From UBA6398 sp963660485 (GTDB lineage Bacteria > Bacteroidota > Bacteroidia > Bacteroidales > Bacteroidaceae), in the NCBI GenBank assembly GCA_963660485.1, contig CAVKYH010000006.1, positions 53,274-117,273 on the forward strand: 64,000 nt of DNA, read 5' to 3'. How positions within the stretch are numbered: position 1 is the first letter of the stretch; each line of letters opens with the position of its first letter. Both the position numbers and the translations under genes were made by a program. The notes beneath the pieces are model-generated. The model was given only the letters and a program-made list of their open reading frames with translations, had not been told where the DNA came from and ran no database searches. Positions 41,546 to 50,600 of the stretch are shown piece after piece.

Positions 41546-42868
41546 TTACCAACCCGCATCTTTCCAACCTGCCGCTTCATACCACTCGGTAAGGGAGAAG
41601 CATTGGTTGAGGTCGCCGAAGATGCAGTTTCCAGCGTTTCGCGAATAAATCATTTGGGGCACAAACGCCGAAATAGCGCAATAGTCCGTATGGTCTACAG
41701 GCAAGAAAATTTCGTTGCCCCTACGGTCTTCGCCAACATAGAATTTAGTTGTGCCGTTATAGTATGTAATGCAATTGTCGAGTACTTTTCGCCATTCCGC
41801 ATATTGGTCTTCCGAAAGAATCTTGTGCATGGCAGAAGAAAAATCATAGAAGTGAGGACGGTAGAAACTGCTCCATTCGTAAAGAGAATAGTAGGTAACG
41901 TCTGTCATGTCAGGCCAATTATATACGGTATCCTTGTCAGCGCTCACGCTATAAGCCGGAATTTGCGCAATGCAGCGTTTGGTGGCTTCGGCAAGGGTTT
42001 CAAGCTCCGAAGTCTTCACGCAAGAAACAACCATACCGAAGTTGTAGTAAGCATTCGACGACGGCAGCGTGGTGAGATACGTGTAATACGACGCGGCAAT
42101 CTGTGAAGGGTCGTCGGCAAACAAGCCGTTGCGCACAAGACTCGTATAGTTTCCCCCGATAGCAGGAGTGGAAATCGGAGAAGCTATTACATAATCCGTG
42201 GCATTGCGAAGAGCGTAATCCACTTCAATACATTGCATCATACAAGAGTCGAAGAAAATGAATACCGGGTGTATTCCGCTATCCTCAATGGCCTGCGCCA
42301 TGTCTGAAATATCCATAGTGTAGCCGTAGTTGCCGTTTACGTCCTGGTCGGTAGCCATATTGCCGCCCTGACCTACGTCAAGACCGAAACTCCTTACGCT
42401 CACGCCAGAATAATCTTTGCTCCACGACGGCACCCAACCGTCGCTGTGCGACCACATCACCAGGCCGTAGCTCTCGGAAGGGTATGTGGATTTTGTCCAT
42501 TCGAGAAGTTCCTGCAGCACTCCCGCATCGCTCGAATTTACATCGGAGGCGTAGCTGCGAACAAGCTGCGGGGCCGTGCAACCTTTGTAGAGACGGTAAA
42601 CGCGCGGCTTCTGGGCATCGTCAACAAAGAGAAGAATCTGATCGCGGGCGTTCATAAACTGCGTGCCTGCCATAAGTTCCGTGGAATCTCCCTTGTTGAA
42701 ATTCTTGTAGCCAAGCGAGTTTTGCGCATTTACATACATCACCACCGTGCGGCGGATTGTGGTTTTATCTGTCCCCTTTTTCTTTTCTCCGCTATCGCTG
42801 CTGCACGAAACGACAACCGACACAAACAACAAAACAAGAAACCAAGGGACAATTATTCTGAATTTCAT
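41546..42868 (-). CDS. Clostripain-family (C11) cysteine peptidase lipoprotein
   Basis: The 440-residue protein is a lipoprotein (VVVSC, Cys22). A C11 catalytic domain carries the dyad H141 (GLVMWSHSDGW) and C209 (VFIFFDSCMMQCIEVDYALR). The histidine is followed by the usual long loop (GWVPSWSKDY...). C11 peptidases of Bacteroides cleave after basic residues, and some activate toxins or surface proteins. It is the last gene of a four-gene unit with two DUF4230 genes and ends before a terminator. Confidence 0.9.
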   Translation of the reverse strand: MKFRIIVPWFLVLLFVSVVVSCSSDSGEKKKGTDKTTIRRTVVMYVNAQNSLGYKNFNKGDSTELMAGTQFMNARDQILLFVDDAQKPRVYRLYKGCTAPQLVRSYASDVNSSDAGVLQELLEWTKSTYPSESYGLVMWSHSDGWVPSWSKDYSGVSVRSFGLDVGQGGNMATDQDVNGNYGYTMDISDMAQAIEDSGIHPVFIFFDSCMMQCIEVDYALRNATDYVIASPISTPAIGGNYTSLVRNGLFADDPSQIAASYYTYLTTLPSSNAYYNFGMVVSCVKTSELETLAEATKRCIAQIPAYSVSADKDTVYNWPDMTDVTYYSLYEWSSFYRPHFYDFSSAMHKILSEDQYAEWRKVLDNCITYYNGTTKFYVGEDRRGNEIFLPVDHTDYCAISAFVPQMIYSRNAGNCIFGDLNQCFSLTEWYEAAGWKDAGW

Positions 42869-42883
42869 ATTTACACTATGCTT

Positions 42884-43600
42884 TTAGGGATTCTTTTTAT
42901 AGGGCTCGGGCAAAAAGACAACCTCTTTGTATCCGAATGAAACAAACATCGATTCAAACTGACGGCGTATGTTTTCGGCGGCAAGGGTTGTCTGCGCTGC
43001 GGTAAGGTTTCGGCGCAACATTGCCTTGCGTGCCTTTTGATACAAAGCCTCATTCGCTTCCTCTTTCCACGTACCTTTTTCGTAGAACGTGCGGGTGCGG
43101 GCCTCGTCAATAAAGTCGGGATTCAAAACCTTAACCTTGGGCAAACAAATGAAAGCCGTGTCGCCTTTCACTACAAGCCAGCTGGGGGGCGCGTCCTTCA
43201 AGTCTATTCCCAATATAATCCGTCCATGAAAAATCTTCACAAGATGTTTGTCGCCCAAGATATGCTCTTCAACCGAATCAACCAGTTCCTCGCACGAAAT
43301 ATTCAAGGCCTCCCATTGACCAATAGCCTTGATTTGCGTAACATGATTGACCGTTTTTCCTATATGCTCGGTATGGGTGATTTTCACGTCTGACGTTGTG
43401 CCGACACGATGCACGAAAAACGCCGCCACAACAATTATCGCCGCCACAAGAAACACGTAGGGATAGCGCACAACGAATGAAAACAATTTGCAAACCAGGA
43501 AAAACGGCACGCTCCACAACATATTCCACCGGCTGCGCCTGCGGGTTTGTTTTGCCTGGCGTTTAATATCGTCGAAATTCGATTTAATCTCCGTTCCCAT
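42884..43600 (-). CDS. DUF4230 protein, membrane-anchored
   Basis: The 238-residue protein has a basic cytoplasmic stretch (about 1-35), one membrane segment (about 45-65; FLVAAIIVVAAFFVHRV) and a DUF4230 domain (about 75-235; ITHTEHIGKTVNHVTQIKAIGQWEAL...SWLVVKGDTAFICLPKVKVLNPD). It overlaps neither neighbour: 1 nt from the next DUF4230 gene upstream and 15 nt from the C11 gene downstream. The function of the family is unknown. Confidence 0.83.
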   Translation of the reverse strand: MGTEIKSNFDDIKRQAKQTRRRSRWNMLWSVPFFLVCKLFSFVVRYPYVFLVAAIIVVAAFFVHRVGTTSDVKITHTEHIGKTVNHVTQIKAIGQWEALNISCEELVDSVEEHILGDKHLVKIFHGRIILGIDLKDAPPSWLVVKGDTAFICLPKVKVLNPDFIDEARTRTFYEKGTWKEEANEALYQKARKAMLRRNLTAAQTTLAAENIRRQFESMFVSFGYKEVVFLPEPYKKNP

Positions 43601-43601
43601 G

Positions 43602-44309
43602 CTATTTCTTCAAAAGATGTTCGATATCAGCCCAACGAAGTATGGTTCTGTCGCTCACGGCAGGGCGAAATTCTATCGTGATGTCGCTTTCCGCATATCC
43701 CATCTGGCATATTATCGGAACAAGCACCGATGCAGCGTTTTTTCGGGCGGCTTCCACGATTCCGAGACCTGGTATTGCCGCCACGATACTGTCTATGCCT
43801 TGCCTTGTATATGCTTCGATTTCTTCCTGTTTGAAGTTGGAGCGCAACGGATCTACGACCTTTTTCACTCCTTTATGGTCTACTTTCGACGCGCTGACCG
43901 TTATGTCGGGATCGGGAAGGATTACCGTGATTTTTTTGCCGCGCCGTTTGATGTTTTTCTCGCTGAAATTTACAAAATCAACGTATCCGCGCAGAGTTAC
44001 ATCAATCGGAATTGCGATTTTGCGGTCTCCCACAGGAATTTCCTTGCTGAACGTTTGCGAGAAAAGCTTTCCGCGCACCACGATGCGGTCATCAAAAGTA
44101 ACTATCTTGTGTACCTTGTATTCCGCAGTAGCCAGCCGTGCACAATTAGATATGTTGTCGTAAAGAAATGCTGCCGTATCGATTGCCGCCTCTGCGCTTT
44201 CCGTTTTTTCGGGAAGCGTTGCATTGCCGCCGTTGTGCCCGCAAGATGCAACCACAAACATTACGGTGCAAAATACAAGGCACATTGTTTTTCCGATACT
44301 GCTTCTCAT
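43602..44309 (-). CDS. DUF4230 lipoprotein
   Basis: The 235-residue protein is probably a lipoprotein (FVVASC, Cys at about residue 23). It has a DUF4230-like domain (AEYKVHKIVTFDDRIVVRGKLF, IPIDVTLRGYVDFVNF, ITVILPDPDITVSASKVDH). It sits 1 nt upstream of a second DUF4230 protein that has a membrane anchor instead of a lipid anchor. The pair suggests a two-membrane arrangement, one anchored by lipid and one by a helix, but this is inference. Confidence 0.82.
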   Translation of the reverse strand: MRSSIGKTMCLVFCTVMFVVASCGHNGGNATLPEKTESAEAAIDTAAFLYDNISNCARLATAEYKVHKIVTFDDRIVVRGKLFSQTFSKEIPVGDRKIAIPIDVTLRGYVDFVNFSEKNIKRRGKKITVILPDPDITVSASKVDHKGVKKVVDPLRSNFKQEEIEAYTRQGIDSIVAAIPGLGIVEAARKNAASVLVPIICQMGYAESDITIEFRPAVSDRTILRWADIEHLLKK

Positions 44310-44324
44310 CTTTTTAATATGCCA

Positions 44325-44972
44325 CTAAAGATAATCCACAAGCACTTTCAGCGAGCCGGCATCCTTCCAACTCCATTTTCTGTTCTTCATAAGTTCCTTG
44401 AAGTCGGCTTTCTTATCGGCGCGAATGCGTTTCTTCACGATTTTCTCGGCAGCCGGAAAAGTTTCGCCGTTTACAATGAAAAAATACTCCGTTTTCAGTG
44501 GCCACGAATCGCCCTCGCCGTTTGCCCAATAGTCCGCATTCGTATCGATAAACAGGTTGAATTCGGGAAGATCAAGGAACGTAGAATTTTTTCCCGTGCT
44601 TGCATCCTTGCGCATCTGTGCCAAATCGATTGTCGTTACTGCTGTAAGGAAAATTTCGCCCTTTCTTGCCAAAACTTTCCCCATTTGGCTTTCACCGGTA
44701 CGGCGATAAAGGGCATCGTTGAACGTTACGAAAATCACTCCGAACAGATTTGCTTTCATCACGGTGCTGTCTTTTTTGTAGAGCAACGAAGCGTCTTTCA
44801 AAAAGATATTGGCCTGGTAGATTTTGTCTTTGCCAAAAGCGAACTCTATCTTGGCGTCTTGAAAATCTTTATAGACAAAAGGAATCTTGGAACGCTTTTC
44901 CACTTGCGCTTGTTGGGCATATAAATTTGCTGAAAGCATTGCCACAAATAATGATAGGATTACTTTTTTCAT
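44325..44972 (-). CDS. Exported protein of unknown function, first gene of the DUF4230-C11 unit
   Basis: The 215-residue protein has a signal peptide (MKKVILSLFVAMLSANLYA) and a soluble domain with alternating strands and helices (FAFGKDKIYQANIFLKDASL, ANLFGVIFVTFNDALYRRTG). No family is recognised. It is 15 nt from the next gene. Its promoter was not found; the gap to hflX is short (about 115 bp) and divergent. Confidence 0.6.
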   Translation of the reverse strand: MKKVILSLFVAMLSANLYAQQAQVEKRSKIPFVYKDFQDAKIEFAFGKDKIYQANIFLKDASLLYKKDSTVMKANLFGVIFVTFNDALYRRTGESQMGKVLARKGEIFLTAVTTIDLAQMRKDASTGKNSTFLDLPEFNLFIDTNADYWANGEGDSWPLKTEYFFIVNGETFPAAEKIVKKRIRADKKADFKELMKNRKWSWKDAGSLKVLVDYL

Positions 44973-45054
44973 TTCACAGCAATAGTTTTGAATGCAATAT
45001 TATGAATTTTCGGCGACATAGGACGCGGCGCGGCAGAAATTCGTGGGAATTTGC

Positions 45055-45062
45055 TAATTTTG
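45055..45062 (+). promoter_or_regulatory. hflX promoter -7 element
   Basis: TAATTTTG matches TAnnTTTG, 23 nt before ATG 45086. Another TAGTTTTG occurs on this strand near 44983-44992. Confidence 0.5.
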
Positions 45063-45085
45063 CGCTGAAATTTCGACACATACAG

Positions 45086-46339
45086 ATGAAAGACTACGTA
45101 TATTCGGCGCACAAAGAAGAGACTGCCATATTGGTGGGACTCACTACCGAAAGACAGACCGAAAAAAAGACAGAAGAATATCTCGACGAGCTTGAATTTC
45201 TCGCCGAAACTGCCGGCGCACACACTGTGAAGCGTTTCACGCAAAAGATAGTGCAGCCCCACGCCGTAACATACGTGGGAACGGGAAAACTTGAAGAGAT
45301 TGCTGCCTACATACAGACCGAAGCCGACGAGGGACGGGAGATAAGCATGGCGATATTCGACGACGAACTTTCGGCAAAGCAGATACGCAATATAGAAAAG
45401 GCTTTGCAGGTAAAGATACTCGACCGCACGTCGCTGATTCTCGACATCTTTGCAATGCGCGCCCAGACCGCAACTGCAAAGACGCAGGTAGAACTTGCGC
45501 AATACAAATATATGCTTCCGCGCCTGCAACGAATGTGGACCCACCTCGAACGTCAGGGCGGCGGTTCGGGTTCTGGTGGCGGCAAAGGCTCAGTTGGTTT
45601 GCGCGGCCCGGGAGAAACGCAGCTCGAGATGGACCGCCGTATTATTCTCAACCGTATGGCGTTGCTCAAACGTAGGCTTTCAGAAATCGACCGTCAGAAA
45701 ACTACGCAACGAAGCGGGCGCGGCAGAATGATTCGCACGGCTCTCGTGGGATATACCAACGTGGGCAAGAGCACGATAATCAATTTGCTTGCAAAGGCGG
45801 AGGTTTTCGCGGAAAACAAGCTCTTTGCCACGCTCGACACAACGGTTAGAAAGGTGGTGATAGAGAATCTCCCGTTTTTGCTTTGCGACACCGTGGGATT
45901 TATACGCAAGATTCCCACCGACCTTGTGGATTCTTTCAAAAGCACACTTGACGAGGTGAGGGAGGCCGACCTTCTTATTCATGTGGTAGACGTTTCCCAC
46001 CCCGACTTTGCCGAGCAAATCGATGTGGTAAACAAGACTCTCGGCGATTTGGGCTGTGCCGAAAAGCCTACAATCATTGTTTTCAACAAGGTTGACGCTT
46101 ATGAATGGGTGGAAAAGGAGGCTGACGACCTCACTCCTGCCACTGCCGAAAACATATCGCTTGGAGAGTTGCAGAAAACGTGGATGGCGAAAATGGGAGG
46201 CGACTGTATTTTCATTTCAGCCAAGCAGCGCACAAACATCGACGAGTTCCGACAGATGTTGTACGACAGGGTGCGCTATCTTCACGTGCAAAAATATCCC
46301 TACAACGATTTCCTTTACCAGAAATACGAGGAAGAATAA
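45086..46339 (+). CDS. hflX: Ribosome-splitting GTPase HflX
   Basis: The 417-residue protein has the HflX order: an N-terminal ND1 domain (about 10-125; AVTYVGTGKLEEIAAYI, FDDELSAKQIRNIEKAL), a helical linker (ELAQYKYMLPRLQRMWTHLE) with a Gly/Ser loop, GLRGPGETQLEMDRRII, then a TRAFAC GTPase domain with G1 VGYTNVGKST (about 221-230), G3 DTVGF and G4 FNKVDAYE. HflX splits stalled 70S ribosomes after stress. The start is ATG 45086; the longer frame starts within the divergent gene. It ends 3 nt before the convergent phosphoesterase gene. Confidence 0.95.
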   Translation: MKDYVYSAHKEETAILVGLTTERQTEKKTEEYLDELEFLAETAGAHTVKRFTQKIVQPHAVTYVGTGKLEEIAAYIQTEADEGREISMAIFDDELSAKQIRNIEKALQVKILDRTSLILDIFAMRAQTATAKTQVELAQYKYMLPRLQRMWTHLERQGGGSGSGGGKGSVGLRGPGETQLEMDRRIILNRMALLKRRLSEIDRQKTTQRSGRGRMIRTALVGYTNVGKSTIINLLAKAEVFAENKLFATLDTTVRKVVIENLPFLLCDTVGFIRKIPTDLVDSFKSTLDEVREADLLIHVVDVSHPDFAEQIDVVNKTLGDLGCAEKPTIIVFNKVDAYEWVEKEADDLTPATAENISLGELQKTWMAKMGGDCIFISAKQRTNIDEFRQMLYDRVRYLHVQKYPYNDFLYQKYEEE

Positions 46340-46342
46340 CCT

Positions 46343-47341
46343 TTATAGGGTTCTTCCTTCGAATCTCACGTTATAGGCGTCGCCGTTGTAGTTTGCGCCA
46401 ACAATATACTGCATGGCGGTAGGCGAAAAACGGTCTTCGTAGAAATAATGGCAATGCCCGCAAAGTATTGCCTTTAATTTTTTTTGTTCTTTAAGCCATT
46501 TGATGAACTCCAAGGTGGGTTTGTCGGCCCTCTGTTGTACGCCGCGGTTGCGCCATTGTTGGTCGGCGGGCAAACTGGAATCGCTCGGATATTTCGACGT
46601 TACGCTCAGCGGGGCGCCGGTAACGTATGCCGCATGGTTGCCGTTGGCTTTAACGGCATATTCGCAGTGTTTCTCTGTGTATAGAGGCACATGGCAGAGC
46701 ATCACGACGGGCAGTCCTTTCTTCATTTCCTGTTCCATTAGTTCGTGCTGGCGCTCGGTGATGTTGTAGTATACGTCGTCGATTGCCACGAAGTTCACTC
46801 CGTTTACCACCTTTGAGGCAAAGGAAAGATTGTTGGGGAAAACGTCCTGCACCTGTGCGTAGCTTTGTTGTTTGTAAGCCTCGTCTTCGAGTGCTTCGCC
46901 CACATATTGCGAAAACTCATGGTTTCCAGCCGCAGCCAAAAGGTTTTCGCCCAATATATGTTCGGCCACACAATCAAGGTTTGCCTCGCTCGTAAAATCA
47001 ATAAGGTCTCCCGTATGAATCAGCATCAGTTTGTTTAGGCGTGCATGGCTTATTGCCGCGTCGAGATAGTGTTCCGCATGCGGGAAAAAGCGCATTCTGC
47101 CGGCTGCAAGCTTGATTTTGCGCTCGTTGTCGCGGTTGTCGGCAAGCGCAAGGTGGGTGTCGGAAATATGAAGTGCCGAGAAAGCTTCCTCACATTCCAG
47201 TTTTATTGTAATGTTCCTTATATTGAGCGGAGCCAACGGGCGCGGACGACGTGCATCGTCGGTTGCGGCATGCAGGCCTGCGGGCAAAAACGGCGTGGCA
47301 GCCATTGATGTCAAAATCTCAAGAAATCTTCTGCGTTTCAT
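46343..47341 (-). CDS. Calcineurin-like metallophosphoesterase with Tat-type signal
   Basis: The 332-residue protein starts with a Tat-like signal (MKRRRFLEILTSMAATPFLP; RRxFL). The metallophosphoesterase motifs are complete: LHISDTHLA, IHTGDLIDF, AAGNHEFSQY, LCHVPLY and LCGHCHYFYE, in the order that binds two metals. The substrate is unknown. It does not resemble the two tandem phosphoesterases at 52-54 kb in detail. The start is ATG 47341, 37 nt after a TAACTTTG box. Confidence 0.85.
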   Translation of the reverse strand: MKRRRFLEILTSMAATPFLPAGLHAATDDARRPRPLAPLNIRNITIKLECEEAFSALHISDTHLALADNRDNERKIKLAAGRMRFFPHAEHYLDAAISHARLNKLMLIHTGDLIDFTSEANLDCVAEHILGENLLAAAGNHEFSQYVGEALEDEAYKQQSYAQVQDVFPNNLSFASKVVNGVNFVAIDDVYYNITERQHELMEQEMKKGLPVVMLCHVPLYTEKHCEYAVKANGNHAAYVTGAPLSVTSKYPSDSSLPADQQWRNRGVQQRADKPTLEFIKWLKEQKKLKAILCGHCHYFYEDRFSPTAMQYIVGANYNGDAYNVRFEGRTL

Positions 47342-47377
47342 ATCTGATGCTTGTATGATGACATGGGTTAATCCTCG

Positions 47378-47385
47378 CAAAGTTA
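47378..47385 (-). promoter_or_regulatory. -7 element of the Tat phosphoesterase gene
   Basis: TAACTTTG on the minus strand matches TAnnTTTG. Confidence 0.5.
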
Positions 47386-47486
47386 GCAATAATAACAAAA
47401 CTACGGGCTTGGGAGGCTTTATAATTTATCGAAAAAACGGCCTCGCGTTTGTCGCTGAAAATCAGTCTTATCGAATCGTCAAAATT

Positions 47487-47570
47487 CCGACGCATCTAAT
47501 TTAAATTAGATGCGTCGGAATTTAAATTTGGTGGCCCGGAGTTTTTACTACATCGGACATCGCAAAAACG
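47487..47570. repeat. Mosaic 21-bp-module repeat, cluster 13
   Basis: Cores at 47487 (CCGACGCATCT), 47508 (AGATGCGTCGG), 47529 (TGGTGGCCCGG) and 47550 (ACATCGGACAT), with linkers AATTTAAATT twice, AGTTTTTACT and CGCAAAAACG. The first two cores form a palindrome in the orientation opposite to cluster 4. The cluster lies between the phosphoesterase start and the beta-galactosidase end. Confidence 0.87.
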
Positions 47571-47609
47571 GCATGCTTTTTCATTTCTAAAACATTGGGA
47601 AAACTGAAA

Positions 47610-47644
47610 AACAAAAGCGGACTCCGCGCGTGCGAAATCCGCTT
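47610..47644 (-). terminator. Terminator of the beta-galactosidase gene
   Basis: AGCGGA and TCCGCT arms (about 47616-47643) enclose a GC-rich loop; on the minus strand TTTTGTTTTTC follows. Confidence 0.55.
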
Positions 47645-47693
47645 CTATTTCTATGGTATGCCCTATGGTTTTTACCACATGGGGGCTATGTCG

Positions 47694-50600
47694 TCATTTG
47701 GCAATTATGTCGAGCTCGGCAGCCGATGCAAACTTGCGTCCGTAGACTTCCGACTTTGCTACAAAGCGGAAATAGCGGGCATTTACGGGTTTGGCAACTT
47801 TCACTACCTTTTCGGAATTGTCGGCTTCAAACGAGCCTTGACACACGGGCGTTCCCCAATTGTTGAGGTCGTTGCTGAAATACACTTCATAGTCTTTCAC
47901 CCAGCCGTTGTCCATATCGTTTCGCGGCACATACACAAACGCGTCCACGTTATATACCTTGCCCATATCCACAACCATTTCGTGGGGATACGGCAACTCT
48001 TCGGGTTTGTATTGCGAGTGCCATATTGTGGAGTATTCGCCGTCGATTGCGTTTGAAGCCTTTTCGTTGTCGTTTGCTTCGCTGCTGCAACTCACCACTT
48101 TCCATAGCGATTTGTCCACTTCGGCCGAAACGGTCTTCTGCGAGGTCATGCTCTTTTCCAATCCCTCGGCCACGGCGTAAGCATATACCTTGCCGCCTTT
48201 TTTCATAGCCACAGGGTTTTGATACGGAACGTATTTTTTGCCGTCGGTGCTGTAGTAAATCTTCGCGCCCTTGGTTTTGCATTCCATGCTCACGGTTCCG
48301 CTTTTCGAAGAAATCATCACCGGGCTGCACGCCACGCCACTAATTCGTGCCTTGTCCGACAGCTTTTCGGCCGAAAGCGCCGAATCGAGCGGCATTACAA
48401 TGAAATTCATTGTGGTTTGCGCAGTTCGTAATTCGTATTTGTCGAGAACGTCCGGACCACAACTGTTGTTGCCCAGCGCACGATTGGCGGCGTCAATACA
48501 AACTATGTTCTCCTTCACCATAGGCACCTCGTAGGGGTGGAGCTTGCGGTTGTTGCGGTTTACATATAGGTCTTCGGCACGCCAATGTCCCACAGTGGCC
48601 GACATAAGCGAGGGGGCAACCACCATAAGTCCCTCGCCGTTCTGATTGGTAAGGGCAATGTAGCGCACCTCTTCCTTGTTGCCCGTTTCCTGCGGCTTCA
48701 CGAAGCCCGTCCATTGCTTTGCAACCGTGCTGTTGTACACTCCGGGGAAACAAGATTCCTTGCGGTCGCGATAATTGTCCCACGGGCCGCGGCCATACCA
48801 GGTGTAATTTTCATAGCCCTCGGGCATGCTGAAACGATATCCCATTTTGGGCACCACAATGCCGTTGCGCCACGGAACAATACTGCTCGAAACCGAAACA
48901 ACTCCGTCGTTGAGCACACGATATTCCATCTCAGTGGAAAATGCCACCATTCCTTTGCCTTTGTAAACGGTTGTAATGCCGAGCGTAACGCTTCCGTCTT
49001 TTTCCACATTCACTTTCCACGTTCCTGCCTCGGCTTTCAAATTACGCAAACCAAGGTTGTCCCACATTCCCGACTTGGTATGGTCGTTGTCGGTAGGCAC
49101 ACGGAACGAATTGAAACGCAAACTGTCGAGAAGAACTTTGCCGTTGCGCGAATATTCTACTATCTGACCCGTCTGACGTGAGAACACAGCCGTGAAATTC
49201 TTGCCGGAAACTTTTATATCCCGCCCCTCGTCGGCAACAACATTGAGCTTGTCGGAATTATTCGCCTTATAAGCCGATTTTTGTGCGGCGCCGCGCAATT
49301 CAAACTGCTCCGAAGCCACTTCGTAACCTGCTTTCTCCCACGCGGTATTGGTTTTCTGTTTCACGCTGAAGCGTACAAAATATTCTGCATCGCTTTTAGC
49401 ATCGGCGGGCAACAGGTTTCCGAGCGTTATCTCCCTATTTGTTCCGCCCGGGATATCATATGATTCCAACTGTTTCTCATCTTTTACGATTCCGTCCTCG
49501 AGTATTTGGTAACTGAATGCGTACTCGTTCAGATTTGCAAACGACATCTTGTTTTTTACAACAAACTTGCCCGCCACGCTGTCGGTCATCACAAAATCTG
49601 CAGGCTGGTAAATTTTCTTTACATTGAGTGCCTTTGCCGAATAAGTGAAGTTGGGGAAAATCACACCGTTTGTGCAGAAATTTCCGTCGTTCGGAAAATC
49701 ACCGAAATCGCCTCCGTAAGCCCAGTAAGCGCTATATTTATTTCCGGGAATGGGCATACTCAGTCCTTGGTCCTTCCAATCCCAAATAAACTCCCCTGCA
49801 AGGGCGGGATATTTCTCATACAAATCAAAATATTCGCGTTGGTTTCCCATTGAGTTGCCCATTGCGTGCGTATTCTCACACTGCACGTGCGGACGAGGTT
49901 GCTCGCCTTTTTCATATTGTGCGGCACGCTCTTCGCCGATGCGCTTTATCGTTGCGGTGTTGGCGTACATTGTGCTGGTTACGCTGCTCCAAGTGGAATT
50001 TCCCTCGTAGTGTGTGAGGCGCGTGGGGTCTGTATTTGAAATTATCTTAGACACGGTTTTGAAATTCTCGCCTCCGCCGCTTTCGTTGCCAAAGCTCCAG
50101 ATTATTATACTTGAGTGATTCCGCATCCAATACACATGATTTTTGTTTCTCTCCAACATTGGTTTGAGGAAAAGGGGATTTGAGGAAAGCGAGGTGTTGC
50201 CATGGCATTCCACATTTGCCTCAGCCAAAACATAAAGGCCGTATTTGTCGCAAAGATCATAGAGATAGGGATTATTGGGGTAATGACTCGTGCGAATGGC
50301 GTTTATATTCAGGCTTTTCATGGTGAATATATCGCGTTCCATCTCTTCTTTCGAAACTGTGCGCCCGTTCATATTACTGAAATCATGGCGATTCACTCCG
50401 TGGAACTTTATTGGTTTTCCGTTTATGGTTATTGCGCCTTGTTTGTTGACGCCTACTTCGCGAATTCCGAGCTTGTTGCTGCGCATGTCAATGGTTTTGC
50501 CTTTTTCTTCAAGCGATACCACAACGTCGTAAAGGTATGGCTGTTCGGCGTTCCACAACTTGGGATTGTCTACGTTGGCATAAAAAGCGAAGTTGCCCAT

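Noticed and set aside
44750..45085. 112-codon N-terminal extension of HflX
   Set aside because: It overlaps the divergent 215-aa gene and lacks HflX similarity; ATG 45086 follows a -7 box.
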